Of a stretch of 64,000 nt of DNA, positions 23,433-34,575 are shown in pieces (positions within the stretch are counted from its first letter, which is position 1; each line of letters starts with the position of its first letter). The DNA is from Cricetomys ansorgei (taxonomy: Eukaryota > Chordata > Mammalia > Rodentia > Nesomyidae), in assembly GCA_026225945.1 (NCBI GenBank), contig JAMJFZ010003746.1, positions 1,604,001 through 1,668,000 on the forward strand, given 5' to 3'. The position numbers were made by a program, and so were the translations under genes. The notes beneath the pieces were generated by a model that saw nothing but the letters and a program-made list of their open reading frames with translations, was not told the DNA's origin and searched no databases.

Positions 23433-24830
23433 CATATACATATATATACATATACATACATACATGAGAGGGGAAATGTCCCATGTGGTGGCATGCTATT
23501 ACCCAGGACAGTGATACTATGAGTGCTCCATTTGCATGTGGGGGGCTAACAACCAGAGAAGAGTGGTTTCATGTCATTGGCTGAGGTGAGAGTATTAAGA
23601 AAGCTCTATTTGCATGAGCAGGAGGGGATTACAGAGGCCAGGGGAAGAGAACTTATAAGGAGAAGTCCAGCCTGCAGGCCCTCCAGCCTCAGTAGTCAGA
23701 TAAGCAGAAAGCAAGCCATATGCCTTGAAGAGGCAGGATCTTATCTGTGGCTAGTGACCTAAGGCATGTCAGCACCTGAGGGAGCTGTTAAATGCTTGCT
23801 GGGGTTTGTCAGAGTAAGAAAGGGAAGCCGCTGAATGCCTTCTGCTCTCAGATGAGAAAATCTGGGTTACTTCAATTCCCTCTTAACTCTAGGTCAGCCC
23901 CACACTGAAGGAAGCCTTAGCCAACAGAGATGGGTCATGGGAATGAGGGGGTGGTGTCCAAAAGCAAAGAGGGGCCCACAGAGTTTCCCCCAGTACTGAT
24001 TCTCCTCTAGCTGGAGATGGGCAGGAAGGAGACACAGCTCAGACACTAAGCAGCCAGAATAAGATGATGAGAATCAGGAAGAGGAAATTTTGCCAGCTGG
24101 AGGCCAGGTGACTCTGTCCCAGATCCACACATGCACCCCTTCGGAAAGGCTCATGGGTGTTGAACATGGTGGTAAAAAAGCCAAGGGGAAAAGCACCAAC
24201 ACCAAACGAGGAAGGAAAGCCAGTCCCCCCTCTCTCCAGTAACAAGGAATGGCTGAAACGCCTTCTTTGCTCTCTAGAGCTGGTGACCCTGGGGGAGGGG
24301 TGGGGCTGTCAGTCTGGGATCCTAGGGCTTCTGGCTCCCTCACCCAGAAAGAAGACAACCTTCTCCCTGCTCCAGACGTATATTACATTCCACATTGGTC
24401 TTTGGCGGATGGGGGTGGGGTCCTCCTCCTCCGATGCTGCAGTGGCCTGTTCTGCTTTGCCTCCACAAACCCCTTAGTATCCCTGACACACATATACACT
24501 CCCACACAGCACACACATCACACACACACACACACCCCTTGCAACTATTATTATTGTTTCTTAGTATTTTTAATATCTTTGTTATAATGTGCCATGGAAG
24601 GATGTTATCAGTTTGGGTTCTAAGTGCCTCTTTCATTTAAATGTACTTTTTTTTTTTTCTAAATTGTACTAGATTTGAAATTTTTCAGCTATAATTTCAT
24701 TAAAAAGATTTCTCTTTGCTTTTAGTGACTAGCTTAGCTTTTTTTCTTCTAGCTCATGGATTCTTGGATTCTGTGGTAATGTTTTTCTACTGTTTTGCGT
24801 GTAGTCTGTGTGTGTGTGTGAGCTGTACAT
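22950..24830. other. Intergenic DNA with no supported gene
   Basis: Several open frames of 60-110 codons overlap in different frames and on both strands, with no recognisable domains, splice pattern or conservation cue. A CA-rich stretch lies at 24487-24537 and a T run at 24649-24659. Confidence 0.5.
23384..23465. repeat. (TA)n / (CATA)n microsatellite
   Basis: A pure (TA) run of about 44 bp from 23384 passes into a CATA-rich tract. Such tracts can be length-variable. The open frame with an Ile-Tyr repeat is an artefact. Confidence 0.93.
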
Positions 24831-25068
24831 GTGTGTCTTTGGATGTGTGTAGGCCAGGCCAGATCTTGATGCCAGGTGCCTCCCTCTATTGCTCTCCATC
24901 TTGTTCTTTGAGAAAAGATCTCTCACTGAAAGTGGAACTCTCCGAGTGACCAGGTTGGTTGGATAGTGAGTTATAGGGGTCTGCCTGTCTCTGCTCCCCA
25001 ACACTAGGCTTCCAGATGCACACTGCTGCGCTTGACTTCTGAGGATCGTAAGTCAGGTCCTCATGCGC
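24825..25068 (-). mobile_element. B3/B4-type SINE
   Basis: Preceded by a TG-rich stretch (24805-24850), the block AGGCCAGATCTTGATGCCAG through GGGGTCTGCCTGTCTCTGCT to GTCAGGTCCTCATGCGCAC is an inverted B3/B4-type body. Confidence 0.6.
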
Positions 25069-25327
25069 ACGCGGCCGGCTCTGTTCCAGCATTTGTACCC
25101 TCCCAAAGAACAGAGCAGCTTTCCGGAAGTACCAGCCACGCGGCACAAGGGTGGATCTCCTACTCGCTGGGCTTGGGACTCCTCTGACAGTCGTCTCCCC
25201 ATCCCCCTGCTTACATAGTTTTCCTTATCGATGCTTGCACGCGGTGGTTCCTCAGGCTTGTCCTCCATCTTTGACGTCCTTTCTTCTGTTTAACCAGGTC
25301 TGCTGGTGATGTTTTCCATTGTCTTTT

Positions 25328-25440
25328 TATTTGGAGTCACAGACAGTTGTGAGCTGCCGAGTAGGAGTTGGAATCAAACCCGGGTCCTCTGGGAGAGCAG
25401 CCAATGCTTTTAGCCACCGAGCCCTCTCTCTAGCACTGGG
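25328..25440 (-). mobile_element. B2 SINE, truncated
   Basis: An inverted B2 head: GGAATCAAACCCGGGTCCTC, then AGCCAATGCTTTTAGCCACC, then GAGCCCTCTCTCTAGCAC. Only the tRNA-like half remains. Confidence 0.75.
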
Positions 25441-27019
25441 TTTCTGTTTTTAAACAACAAAAAGGTGGGCGGATGGAGGCAAACATGGGGCACAAAAGAA
25501 ACAGAAAGAAGAAAAAAGTTCAATAATGGAAAAAATGTGTAAAAAAAAAGTTAGATTAATTTACAAAGTTGAATAAAAAGGAAAAAATTCAAACTACTGA
25601 TGAAAGTACAATTACAAGAAACGAAAATGCAAGGGTCAAGGGGGGATAAATTTGGATGATGTTTTGATGCATTCTGGTCCCTGACAACTGGAGACTTTGT
25701 AGCTGCATGGGGAGGGTTTGGCCAAACTCCCTGGACTCTTGTCTTTCCTGTGGCTTAAGTTGGTTTGAGCCTATATTGGACAAGTGTGCCCTGTCTACCA
25801 GGTCTGCCTTCAGTTTAGTAGATTTCCTTCCTTGTGTGCCAGGGGTGGCTTAAGCCCCACGTGAGCTTGGCAGTCTGTGGGCTGGGCAGGTCTGCCCTTC
25901 TGAGTCTTCAAAGCTCAGACCCCTGAGGTGGCTGTTTTAGCTGGGATATGTCTCCCTTGCCAGGGGAGGAAAAGCAACCACAGCACTGATATCTGGTGTC
26001 TGGTGAGACTCTGTGCTCATACTTAAAAGACCTTCTGAGTACTAATCACCCTGCTGGAGGGATGCTGAAGAGTCGAGTCTTCAAGCTTCACAGTAGTGAT
26101 TGGCAAAAGGCCTCTCCAGAGGTTGATCCATTTCCCTGAGCTTAGGCTCTGGACTACAAACACCAGGGTTACTCTTAGTAGATAAGATCTGCTCCTGATA
26201 ACCAAGGAGGGGTGACTCTCCGGTCAGGTCAGCGCTTCATTTCCTGGCTCCAGACTCCTGCAACTTGCCCTTTCAGCTTGCCATTCTGCATAGCTATTTC
26301 CCCATGCTCCTCTGCTCCTCTCCCTGGGGTGGGGACAAATTAAATTCAGGCTTCCTGTCTTGTGATTGTTCCCTGTTCTATTTCCTTCCCAGGCAATCTG
26401 CAACAATGGGCTCTCATGCTGAGCCAAGGCCTCAGCCTACACAGTCTGAAGGATGAGCGCCAGCACCCTATACAGGAGGCTGCATTGCTAAGCTATGGTT
26501 GATGAGGTAGAGTGAACATATTGCAACATCTGGCATTCTTAGTTTAGCTGGACGTTGTTTTCAGTGAAGGAGCACCTGCACTCTATTTACGGTCGCAGCT
26601 GCTGCACTCTCTCTGAAAAGCATTCATTTCACCAAGGAGGATATGGAAACAAGTAACCGAACCCAAGGGCTCAGCTGGGAGATGCCTCACAGACCAAAGC
26701 AAAGAGTATTTCCCAGGCCCAGTGGGCCATAGTTGTTATTGTAAGACAGAAGTCTCCAAATGAAGTTCCAATTCAAATATTGCTTCCCTAAGATATCTTT
26801 GGTCAAAATGAATCCAGTGTGACAAATATTAATAGCAAAATACTAGATGTGTTTTCTTAATTGCCTCCCTGAATCGATGCCCTCTCTCTCAAATTGTTCT
26901 GATCTGTCTCCTTCCACAGTCTGTCCATAATTTCCTTCTTTTTGTTCAGACCTCTGCCTATCTCTGAAAATGCTGCTTGTCTCTTTAAAGGCTCATGCTC
27001 GCCATAAGACACATGTAAA
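25441..27019. other. Intergenic DNA with no supported gene
   Basis: No recognisable coding, RNA or repeat feature is seen. Short open frames occur on both strands at chance level. Confidence 0.45.
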
Positions 27020-27025
27020 TCTTGG

Positions 27026-27235
27026 ACAGGGCTACTGAGATGACTCCCTGGGTAGAAGCACCCCTTGTAAAGCCTAATGGCTGGAGTTCGATTCCTGAGA
27101 TCTACATGGTGGAAGAGAAGAGACCCTTGAAAGTTGTCCTCTCACCACACACACTGTGGCCTGCGAATATGTGTGTGGCTACATGGCAAGTAAATGTAAC
27201 AGAAATGCCAAAAAAAAAAAAAAAAAAAAAAAAAG
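27026..27235 (+). mobile_element. B2-like SINE, diverged
   Basis: The segment has GCTACTGAGATGACTCCCTG and GGAGTTCGATTCCTGAGATC, a worn tRNA-derived head with B box. It ends in an A run at 27210-27234. The 72-codon frame ending in poly-Lys is its translation. Confidence 0.7.
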
Positions 27236-27370
27236 ACTAGAAGCAAACTATAATTACGAGTTTTTCCTAGACAATACTGGCAATTAGTCATTGAGTAACA
27301 GTATCCAGGTTTACCCGCTCTGTTTCTACCTGTACAGTGTGAAACCCCGCATGCCGAAAGGCAGGTGTAT

Positions 27371-27510
27371 TGTAGGAGTTTATTTCTAGTTATGTTTAAA
27401 ATGGTTCCACTGTCCAGTGAGGTTCTTTCTGCTGAGCTCTGGCAGGGTTTGCACGTATGAATATACCGCCTTGTCTTCCTTGCTGAGCCACACCATAGAG
27501 AACTGCTACA
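27371..27510 (+). repeat. 5' LTR of the ERV-like element, internally deleted
   Basis: It begins TGTAGGAGTTTATTTCTAGT and ends GAGAACTGCTACA, alignable to both ends of the 3' copy. The polyadenylation region is missing. Two bases further on, TGGCCCACC sits where a tRNA primer-binding site would be expected, but the primer is not identified. Confidence 0.6.
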
Positions 27511-29078
27511 AGTGGCCCACCAGCATGGAGCGGGACATCACGCCAGCTACATCCAACATGGAGACAGGGAAGAAGAAAAATAAACTCCAGACCTCACAGA
27601 GTCCAGTAGAATACACTCACGGCAATTCCCAGAGAATATATATGCAAAAGAAATAATGAGTAGAAGTCTCCGGAAGGAAGAAGAGAGTGAGGACAGAAAT
27701 AAGCTTCTACGAAGAGAGAGGCTGTGAAAATTAGGTAGGAAAGAGGGCTCAGAAGTGAGAGCCTCAGAACAGAGGCTTTTAGAGAAAGAAATTTTCATGA
27801 TAAAACAAAGAATTCAGCTGGAAGCAGGGAGAAAGCAAGGTTTCAACTGCTTTTCCTGACCATGGAGCTGACTCAAGTTCAAGGAAATGGTGTGGCTATG
27901 TAGGGCATGCTTTAGCAGCTAACCGTGTCCCCTCCTGTCGCCGGCAGCAGCTAAGGCAGAGCAAATGGGAGCCAAAGCACACTGTTCTGCGAACTGAGTT
28001 TTCTGACAGCTGCTGTGTGTGTGTGTGTGTGCACGCAGCTCAGAGTCTTGTGTTTGATGTCTATGAAGAAGGTTATATGTCTCTCCATAGCGATGGTGGG
28101 AAAGAACACCAAACCACTAGTATGTTTCAGGCAGAGATTCTTCTCACAGGCTCAGGATCCCCTGTTGTGGAAGTCAAGGCTTGGGGCCAAGAAACCATTT
28201 AGTTAAACTGAACAGTTTTGTTTTGTTTTCTGCAAACCTGACTATAAGTGGTCCAGATACCGGAGAGGTGGTCCTGACAAGACACATCTGTTATGGTGAG
28301 AACTCTATGCCATGAAGGAACCCTTCCTGTAGACAAGGATCACCTGTGATGAGGCTGAGACAAATATTGCTAAAGGAATCAAGACTAATGGTTGCTGCAT
28401 TATATATTACGGAACATTCCACAGAACTTTGAACTCAAATATGAACTGACCAGATATTTGGCATTGTAGTTTTTGGGTTTTTTTGCCTGCAAACCAAACT
28501 CTATCTTAAAATCTGGAAAGTGTTTCCTTGGGGTCAGCACATAGAAGCTGTCTTCCAGAAATGGCTGAGGTTGTGTCTCCTGCTGGCAGCTGAAGTCACC
28601 CAGATGGTACTGGTTTTAGGGGTATGAAGAGGTCTTTGGAGAGCAGATGAGGCTTGGCACCATGAAGAGAGCCCAGGAGAGGCTATTGGTGAAAGTGTAG
28701 CCCAGCTGAAGCAAGGGACCTCAGCAGTTTGGGTGATGCCAGTGCCATGGGATGACCACCAAGGACAGCAGCAGTATGAAATGGAGCCAGCCGGAGCCTG
28801 GAGGACAAGCTGTGTGTCTGCAGAGGGCAGAGCCTGAGAAGTGACCCGTGCCCTTTGGAGGAGCCCAGAAGATCATGAGTAAATTCCAGATAATTGGACT
28901 TTGATAATGTTTTCCTGCTGTCCAAAGATGTTGTGAAAGGTTTGCTAGATGCTTGCTTTCATTTGGTCCTGTGCATCTTACCAAGCCTTGTTGATTGTAA
29001 ATACTTTTGCTAGTGTAGTGTTAGGTTGTGTTGTAGAGATAAAGCATTTTTTTTTATTGGCTTGAAGAAAGGGGGAAT

Positions 29079-29394
29079 TGTTGCAGAAGTTTATTTACAG
29101 TTATGTTTAAAGTAATTGTTTTGTGCACTATTGGGAGAAGGGCTGCCCAGGCCTTGGCATTTCATATTGTCTGCAGGTGTTGGCTGTATGTAAATTCCTC
29201 ATGATCTGCACATGGTATCAATAGAACACCTAAGGAGCTTCAGTATCAATAAAAACCCCTGAGATGGGATGCTCAGGGTTCTACTGTCCGGTATGGTGCT
29301 TGGCATGAAGGTGGTTCCCTCTCCTGAGGGTTTGCACCTATGAAAGCACCTCCTTGTCTTCTTTGGTGAGCCAGCACACAGGTGTACAACTACA
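29079..29394 (+). repeat. 3' LTR of the ERV-like element
   Basis: The unit begins TGTTGCAGAAGTTTATTTAC and ends CTACA. A polyadenylation signal (CAATAAAAACCCC) lies about two thirds along. It is 316 bp long and directly follows the polypurine tract. Confidence 0.65.
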
Positions 29395-29534
29395 CAGGTG
29401 GACTTAACCAGAAAGGGATGTGGGCCACAGAAGGTTCAAAACACGAGAATGAAGTCTCTTAAAGCTGTATCTAAAATATTTGCAATAAAAAGATTGTATT
29501 ATAATTCAATCATACAACAAAAAGATAATATAAG

Positions 29535-29925
29535 AGATGGTCTTAGTCATAGTTCTATTGCTGAGAGAGACACCAAGACCAAGGCAACTTATAAGGAAGC
29601 ACTTAATTGGGAGGCTTGCTTACAGTTTCAGAGAGCGAGCCCATGATCATTATGCTGGAGAGCGTGGTGGCCAGCAGTCAATCAGACATGGCAACGGCAC
29701 TGGAGCAGTGTCTGAGAGCATGCATCTTATTTATATGGTGCAGGCAGAGACAGAGGGAGACTGGGCCTGGTTTGGGCTTTGGAAACCTTAAAGCCCATTC
29801 CCAGTGACACGCTTCCTCCAGCAAGGATAACCCCTTAATTCTGACAAAACAGTTCCACAAAACCGGGGACCCAAGCATTCAGCACATTAGCCTCTGCAGG
29901 CTATTCTCGCTCAAATCATCATGGG
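29535..29925 (+). repeat. Rodent interspersed repeat, family not named
   Basis: The pattern TTCTATTGCTGAGAGAGACA, CAAGGCAACTTATAAGGAAG, CTTACAGTTTCAGAG and CACGCTTCCTCCAGCAAGG is a familiar high-copy rodent repeat of about 400 bp. I do not assign the family. Open frames of 66-84 codons across it are not genes. Confidence 0.6.
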
Positions 29926-30649
29926 GATTTTGACAAATAATTGGACAATATTTTACTACACTTGGGATTTTAAAAGGCATCCCTTTCAAATCACTTTTTC
30001 TACGGAGTTAAACCTGAAACTGGAGATGTGGTTCTGTAAGGGGCTGTGGATCAGCCCCTTGCCTGAGCTGAAACAACCAGGTAAGAATTTTGAAAGGAAG
30101 AAAACAAGACAGGGGCCAAAGTCAGCCTGTGGCTTTGTACACCTAACAACTCCGTGGACTGCTTCCTACCTCTTATCTATTCAACAAGCACAGTCATTAG
30201 TACCAAAAAGAGAAAGGACCAGAGATCTGGGGTCAGAGATCACCCTACTCTACAAAAGAGGAACCCAAAGAAGAAAATGCCTAAGGTTGAGGCGGTGCTC
30301 CAAAGACGGGGAAATTGTTGGTATCCTACCGTGGCCTTGGATACTCAAGGAAAGTTAACTATAGATTCCGGCGGTAGGTTCATTTCCCAAGGTTGTTATA
30401 GCTGTCACAAATCACCTGACATAAAATACACGCACTTCTATGTCACGACTGCCCTAGCACATCTTGCAGGCAGGACAGATGGCAGGTCAAAGGTTTCGTG
30501 GCTGGGTTGGTGTCCCCAGTCCCACCACTGGGAGCCTTGCCTGGTTACAGAAGATGCCTGTACCTTCCTTCAGGCTCCGTACCCTCCATTACTAGGAGTC
30601 CTCACTAGGGTCACCCTTGCAGATTCCATGGAGTTTCTACTGCACTAGG
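29926..30649. other. Intergenic DNA with overlapping open frames, no supported gene
   Basis: Two plus-strand frames of 145 and 164 codons overlap here (29921-30358 and 30154-30648). Neither shows a recognisable domain, and the composition looks noncoding. A repeat-like GGTTGTTATAGCTGTCACAA lies near 30391. Confidence 0.4.
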
Positions 30650-31575
30650 TCTCCACATCTCCTCCCAAGTACCCCCAAATCTAGTCATTGTTCCCCACAC
30701 TCTCTCTTCCCATCCCTCCCCATACAGCTGATCCCTCTTGCTCCTATCCTCACCCTAGCCCAGTAGACAGGCAAAAGCTGTTCTCTTTCCCCTTCCCAGG
30801 GAGATTCTTGTGTCCTCCGAGACCACTAACTTCTCTGGATCTGTGGATTGTAGCATGATTGTCCTTTACTTAGCACTAAAATGCATCACTAAGGATGACC
30901 TTTTTCTAGTTCCATTCATTTACCTGCAAATTTCATGATGTCATTTTTTTAAACAGCTGAGTGATACTTCATTGTGTAAATTACCACATTTTATTTATCC
31001 ATTCATCTGTTGAGAGACATCTAGGTTGTTTCCAGTTTGTGGCTATTATGAATAAAGGCACTATGAACATAGTTGAGCAAGTGTCTTTGTAGTAGGATGA
31101 GGTGTCCCTTGGGTATATGCCCAGGAGTGGTATAGCTGGGTCTTGAGGTAGGTCTATTCCCAAGCTTCGGAGGAAACACCATATTGATTTCCATAGTGAT
31201 TGTTCATGTTTGCACTGCCATAAGGAATGGAGGAGTGTGCCCCTTGCTCCACATCCTCACCAGCATGAGCTATCTCTTGTGTTATTAATCTTAGCCATTC
31301 TGACAGGTGTAAGATGGAATCTCAGAATAGTTTTGATCTGCATTTTCCTGATGGTTCAAGATGTCGAACATTAAGTGTTTCTCAGCCACTTGAGAATTCT
31401 CAATAGAGAATTCTGTTTAGATCTCCTCCCCATTTTTAATTGGATTATTTGTTTTGTTGATGTTTAGTTTCTTGAGTTCTTTATATATTTTGTATATTAG
31501 CCCTCTATCAGATGTGGAGTTGGTGAAGATCTTTCTCCATTCTGTAGGCTGCCATTTTGCCTATTGACTGTGTCC
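30650..31575 (-). mobile_element. L1 ORF2 fragment, inverted 5' part of an L1
   Basis: On the minus strand this encodes degenerate L1 ORF2. Examples are MGIDLPQDPAIPLLGIYPRD and WKQPRCLSTDEWINKMW at 31163-30981. Sequence beyond the coding block continues as L1 to about 31,570. It meets an L1 3' region in the opposite orientation at about 31,575, as expected from twin priming. No intact frame remains. Confidence 0.8.
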
Positions 31576-32126
31576 TTTGCCAATGACTGGTCTAACTTGA
31601 GGCCCACACCACGGAGAGAGAGCCCATGCCTGGATGGCCAGGAACCAGAGGCTGGATAGCCCAGAGACCTAGGGTAGAACCAAATACAACTGGAAAAAAG
31701 TCAATAAAATGATTCCTAATGATATTCTGCTATACTCATAGCCCGGTCATCACCAGAGAGGCTTCCTCTGTCAGCTAATGGGAGCAGATTCAGGGAACCT
31801 GGATCAGGCAAACATTGGGTGGGGGCGAGAAAGAGAGAATGAGATTCCAAATTGGAGAGCTCCATTGGGTTCCTCCCCTTGGAGCTCAGAGAACCCCCAG
31901 GGAAGAGGGAGAGGAAAGATTATAGGAACCAGAGGGGTTGAAGACACCAGGAGAACACGGCCCGCAGACTCAACCAAGCAGAGCTCTTGGGGCTCACAGA
32001 GACTGACACAGCAATCACGGAGCACTAGTCTGTGCTATGTTCTCTGCATGTATGTTATGGTTGTTACATTGGTGTTTTTGTGGGACTCTTAAAGTGTGAA
32101 TGGGGGCGTCTCAGACTCTTTGCCTG

Positions 32127-32340
32127 TTCTTTCCTTCCTTTCCTTTCCTTTCCTTTCCTTTCCTTTCCTTTCCTTTCCTTTCCTTTCCTTTCCTTTCCTT
32201 TCCTTTCCTTTCCTTTCCTTTCTTCTCCTCTCCTCTCCTCTCCTCTCCTCTCCTCTCCTCTCCTCTCCTCTCCTCTCCTCTCTTCTCCTCTCCTCTCCTC
32301 TCCTGTCCTCTCCTCTCCTTTTCTTTCCTTTCCTCCCTTT
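32127..32340. repeat. (TTTCC)n then (TCTCC)n microsatellite
   Basis: About 105 bp of TTTCC pentamers change to about 100 bp of TCTCC pentamers, and the tract ends in a few CTTTCC units. One strand is pure pyrimidine. Long open frames in all three plus frames and on the minus strand are produced by the repeat. Confidence 0.97.
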
Positions 32341-32483
32341 TCTCCCACTGGGTTGTCTAGTCCAGCCTTGATATGAGGGCTTGGGCCTAGTCTTATTGTG
32401 TTTTGTTATGCGTGTTCAGTTAATATCTTTGGGAGGCCTGCTGTTTTCTGAAGGGAAACGGAGCAGTGGATCTGGGGGAGATC

Positions 32484-32484
32484 G

Positions 32485-32571
<87 letters not shown>
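32484..32571. repeat. (GT)n microsatellite
   Basis: About 43 GT units with one GTAT interruption (32531-32534). Val-Cys and Thr-His frames here are artefacts. Confidence 0.97.
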
Positions 32572-32572
<1 letters not shown>

Positions 32573-32580
32573 CTTGGAGG

Positions 32581-33589
32581 AGTAGAGGGAGAGGAAACTG
32601 GGGTCTGTGCAGCACCATGGAAACAGGTCAAAGCCTCGCATGCCTGGTAGAGGGTGCTAAACAGCTCCTGCTGACAAGGAGGAAGAAGCTGCAGGCCCCT
32701 CCCACCATGTGTCACCCCAGCTCGCCCTGAACAAGTGATTGGCAAATTGGCTACCTGTTTCCTCTGCCCCTATACCTCAATATATTCTCTTATACCCTCG
32801 AAATAAAGTGACTTTGTTGACCATCCCTGAATGGAAGTCCCAGGGTAACATTCATTTATCCTGTCTGGCTCTCTGCCTGATCGACTGATCATCTGGCCTT
32901 TCGAATCGTCCCAGGTAGGTGGGACAAGAGAGCGTTCCATCAGGTCTGGATATATTGTGTGAGAGAAGAATAAATTTTGAAAAATGCAGCATTTGATTCT
33001 GAAGGCTGCAGCTCAACAGCAAGACACTGTAGTCTGACTCCAAGGCTCTGTGGAGAAGCCTTTCTGACATTCCTTGGCTCCCCTTGGATCTTGTGCCTTG
33101 GATCTGTGACCATCGGATCACACCTCTATATTCAAACTGCCCTTCACTTGCTCTCTTCTTTATGGTCATACCCTCTCCATCCAATGACACCAGTCATTGA
33201 CGTCAGGCCCACCCTCAGCCGGTACAGCTCATTTGAATCTGCTTGTATACATGAAGACCTTCTTCCAAATAAGGTCAGATTCACAGTTCTGGGGGTGAGG
33301 GCTCAAATGTGCCCTGTGAGAGACACGATCCTACCCACTTCAGATAGCAAGCTTGCTGGCCTCTGGAAGACATGGGCACTGCTCTTTCTGCTTTAAACCT
33401 TGCTTCCTTATTGTATGGGAAAACATGGACAAACACTACAGGTAACAAGCATTTCAAAAAACCCACAGACATTATCTGACTTCCAGCCTTCACCCAAAAG
33501 CGTGGAGCCTTTGACTGCAAAGCTTTCTTTCCTGCTTTCTGACACCAGCCCTGTGATACCAGCCCTGAAATCTCCTTAAAAACTTTCTA
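32581..33589. other. Intergenic DNA, possible LTR fragment, no gene
   Basis: A CCTCGAAATAAAGTGACTTTG at about 32797 looks like the polyadenylation region of an LTR, but I cannot define its ends. The 139-codon frame at 32977-33396 has no recognisable domain. Confidence 0.4.
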
Positions 33590-33802
33590 AAGATTTAATT
33601 GTATGAGTGTTTTGCCTGCATGTATGTCTGTGCACCATGTGCATGCCTTGTGTCTGCAGAGGCCGGAAGAAGGTACCAGATTCCCCTGGGGTTGAAGTTA
33701 CAGATGGTTGTGAACCACCGTTTGGATACTAAGAACTGAATCAGGATCCTCTGCAGGAGCTGCAAGTGCTCTTAACCCCTGAGCCATCTCTCCAGCCCCC
33801 AA
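33590..33802 (-). mobile_element. B2-type SINE
   Basis: An inverted B2 ends CCTGAGCCATCTCTCCAGCC at about 33778-33797. The tail AAAGATTTAATTGTATGAGT lies on the left. It is close to full length. Confidence 0.85.
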
Positions 33803-34104
33803 TCTTGAAGTCTTAATAAGGAGAAACTTTCTTCTCAAATGGATCTGTGATAGTTAATACCCAGTAGAGCCTTCGATCTGTTTGGGAGGAAACAAAGGAC
33901 TTCTCCATGCACAGGCAGGTTGAAACTACTCTGTGTGTATCTTTGCTTTCTGCATCACATGCTATACAGGTACCAGTTTAGGGATCAAGATTCCACAGAT
34001 ACAGAAAAAAAATGATAGGAGCAGAACTAATTGAAAGTTCCAGTAGATTCTATTAAACCATTACTCACACTTCCCCAGTGTGCCTCAAAGGTGAACTAGA
34101 AAAA

Positions 34105-34575
34105 TAATCGAATCCTATGATGATTAATCTTGGTTTTCAACTTGATTTGATCAGGGATCAATTGAGAAGCATGCTTCTGTGTAGACCTGTGAGGATGCTT
34201 CTTGATGGTTAACTGAGGGGAAAGACCAGCATGAAGAGGTCTAAGGGAAAATCAGTACTGCTTTTGCCTGCCTACCTTTGCTCCTTGTTGATGAGTGCAT
34301 TCATCCTGTTGCTATCTTCTGTTGGTATTGAACCTAGCTTCCACAGGCTTTCAAAATCAAATGAAGACTAGTAGCTCTCTGGGAATCCTCCAGGTCTTCA
34401 GTGTCAGATCTAGCCTCATGGATTAAACAGCTTCTGGCTTCTCAGCCTCTTCAGTGTTGAAGAGGACAGCCATTGTTGGGCTACACAGCCCTTATGGTGT
34501 AAGCCAATCTAATATCCCCACTTTGTAATATATTTTCATTGTATCTGTTCCGTTTCTCTAGAGAACCCTAATGCA
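34105..34575 (+). repeat. Rodent interspersed repeat, family not named
   Basis: It starts GATGATTAATCTTGGTTTTC and continues AACTTGATTTGATCAGGGAT. It ends TTTCTCTAGAGAACCCTAAT. The ends resemble those of widespread DNA or LTR-type repeats. Confidence 0.5.

Larger units (their letters stand above)
27371..29394 (+). mobile_element. Nonautonomous ERV-like element with a shortened 5' LTR
   Basis: The two ends are homologous. A 140-bp sequence at 27371-27510 (TTTATTTCTAGTTATGTTTAAA ... TATGAATATACCGCC ... CTACA) matches both ends of a 316-bp sequence at 29079-29394. The first copy lacks roughly 175 bp from the middle. The 3' copy is preceded by a purine tract, GAAGAAAGGGGGAAT (29063-29078), of the gammaretrovirus-like type. 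It carries an AATAAAA at about 29248. The internal 1.57 kb has no gag, pol or env that I can recognise and no long open frame. The four bases flanking each end do not match, so no target duplication is visible. Confidence 0.65.
31576..32580 (+). mobile_element. L1 (Lx-type) 3' region in plus orientation
   Basis: The segment reads ATGATTCCTAATGATATTCT, then CACCAGAGAGGCTTCCTCTG, then CACTGGGTTGTCTAGTCCAG and CTGAAGGGAAACGGAGCAGT, all familiar blocks of the rodent L1 tail. The 3' UTR is interrupted by two large microsatellites. A further L1-like tail piece (GAGAGAAGAATAAATTTTG) lies at about 32961-32980, so the element may extend past the GT array with an insertion in between. Confidence 0.75.

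Noticed and set aside
29921..30648. Two overlapping plus-strand frames of 145 and 164 codons
   Set aside because: They overlap in different frames, show no domain, have no splice or promoter context, and lie between repeats; treated as chance.
32032..32376. Long Phe/Leu/Ser and Arg/Glu/Gly/Lys frames on both strands
   Set aside because: They arise from the TTTCC/TCTCC microsatellite, which lacks stops in several frames.
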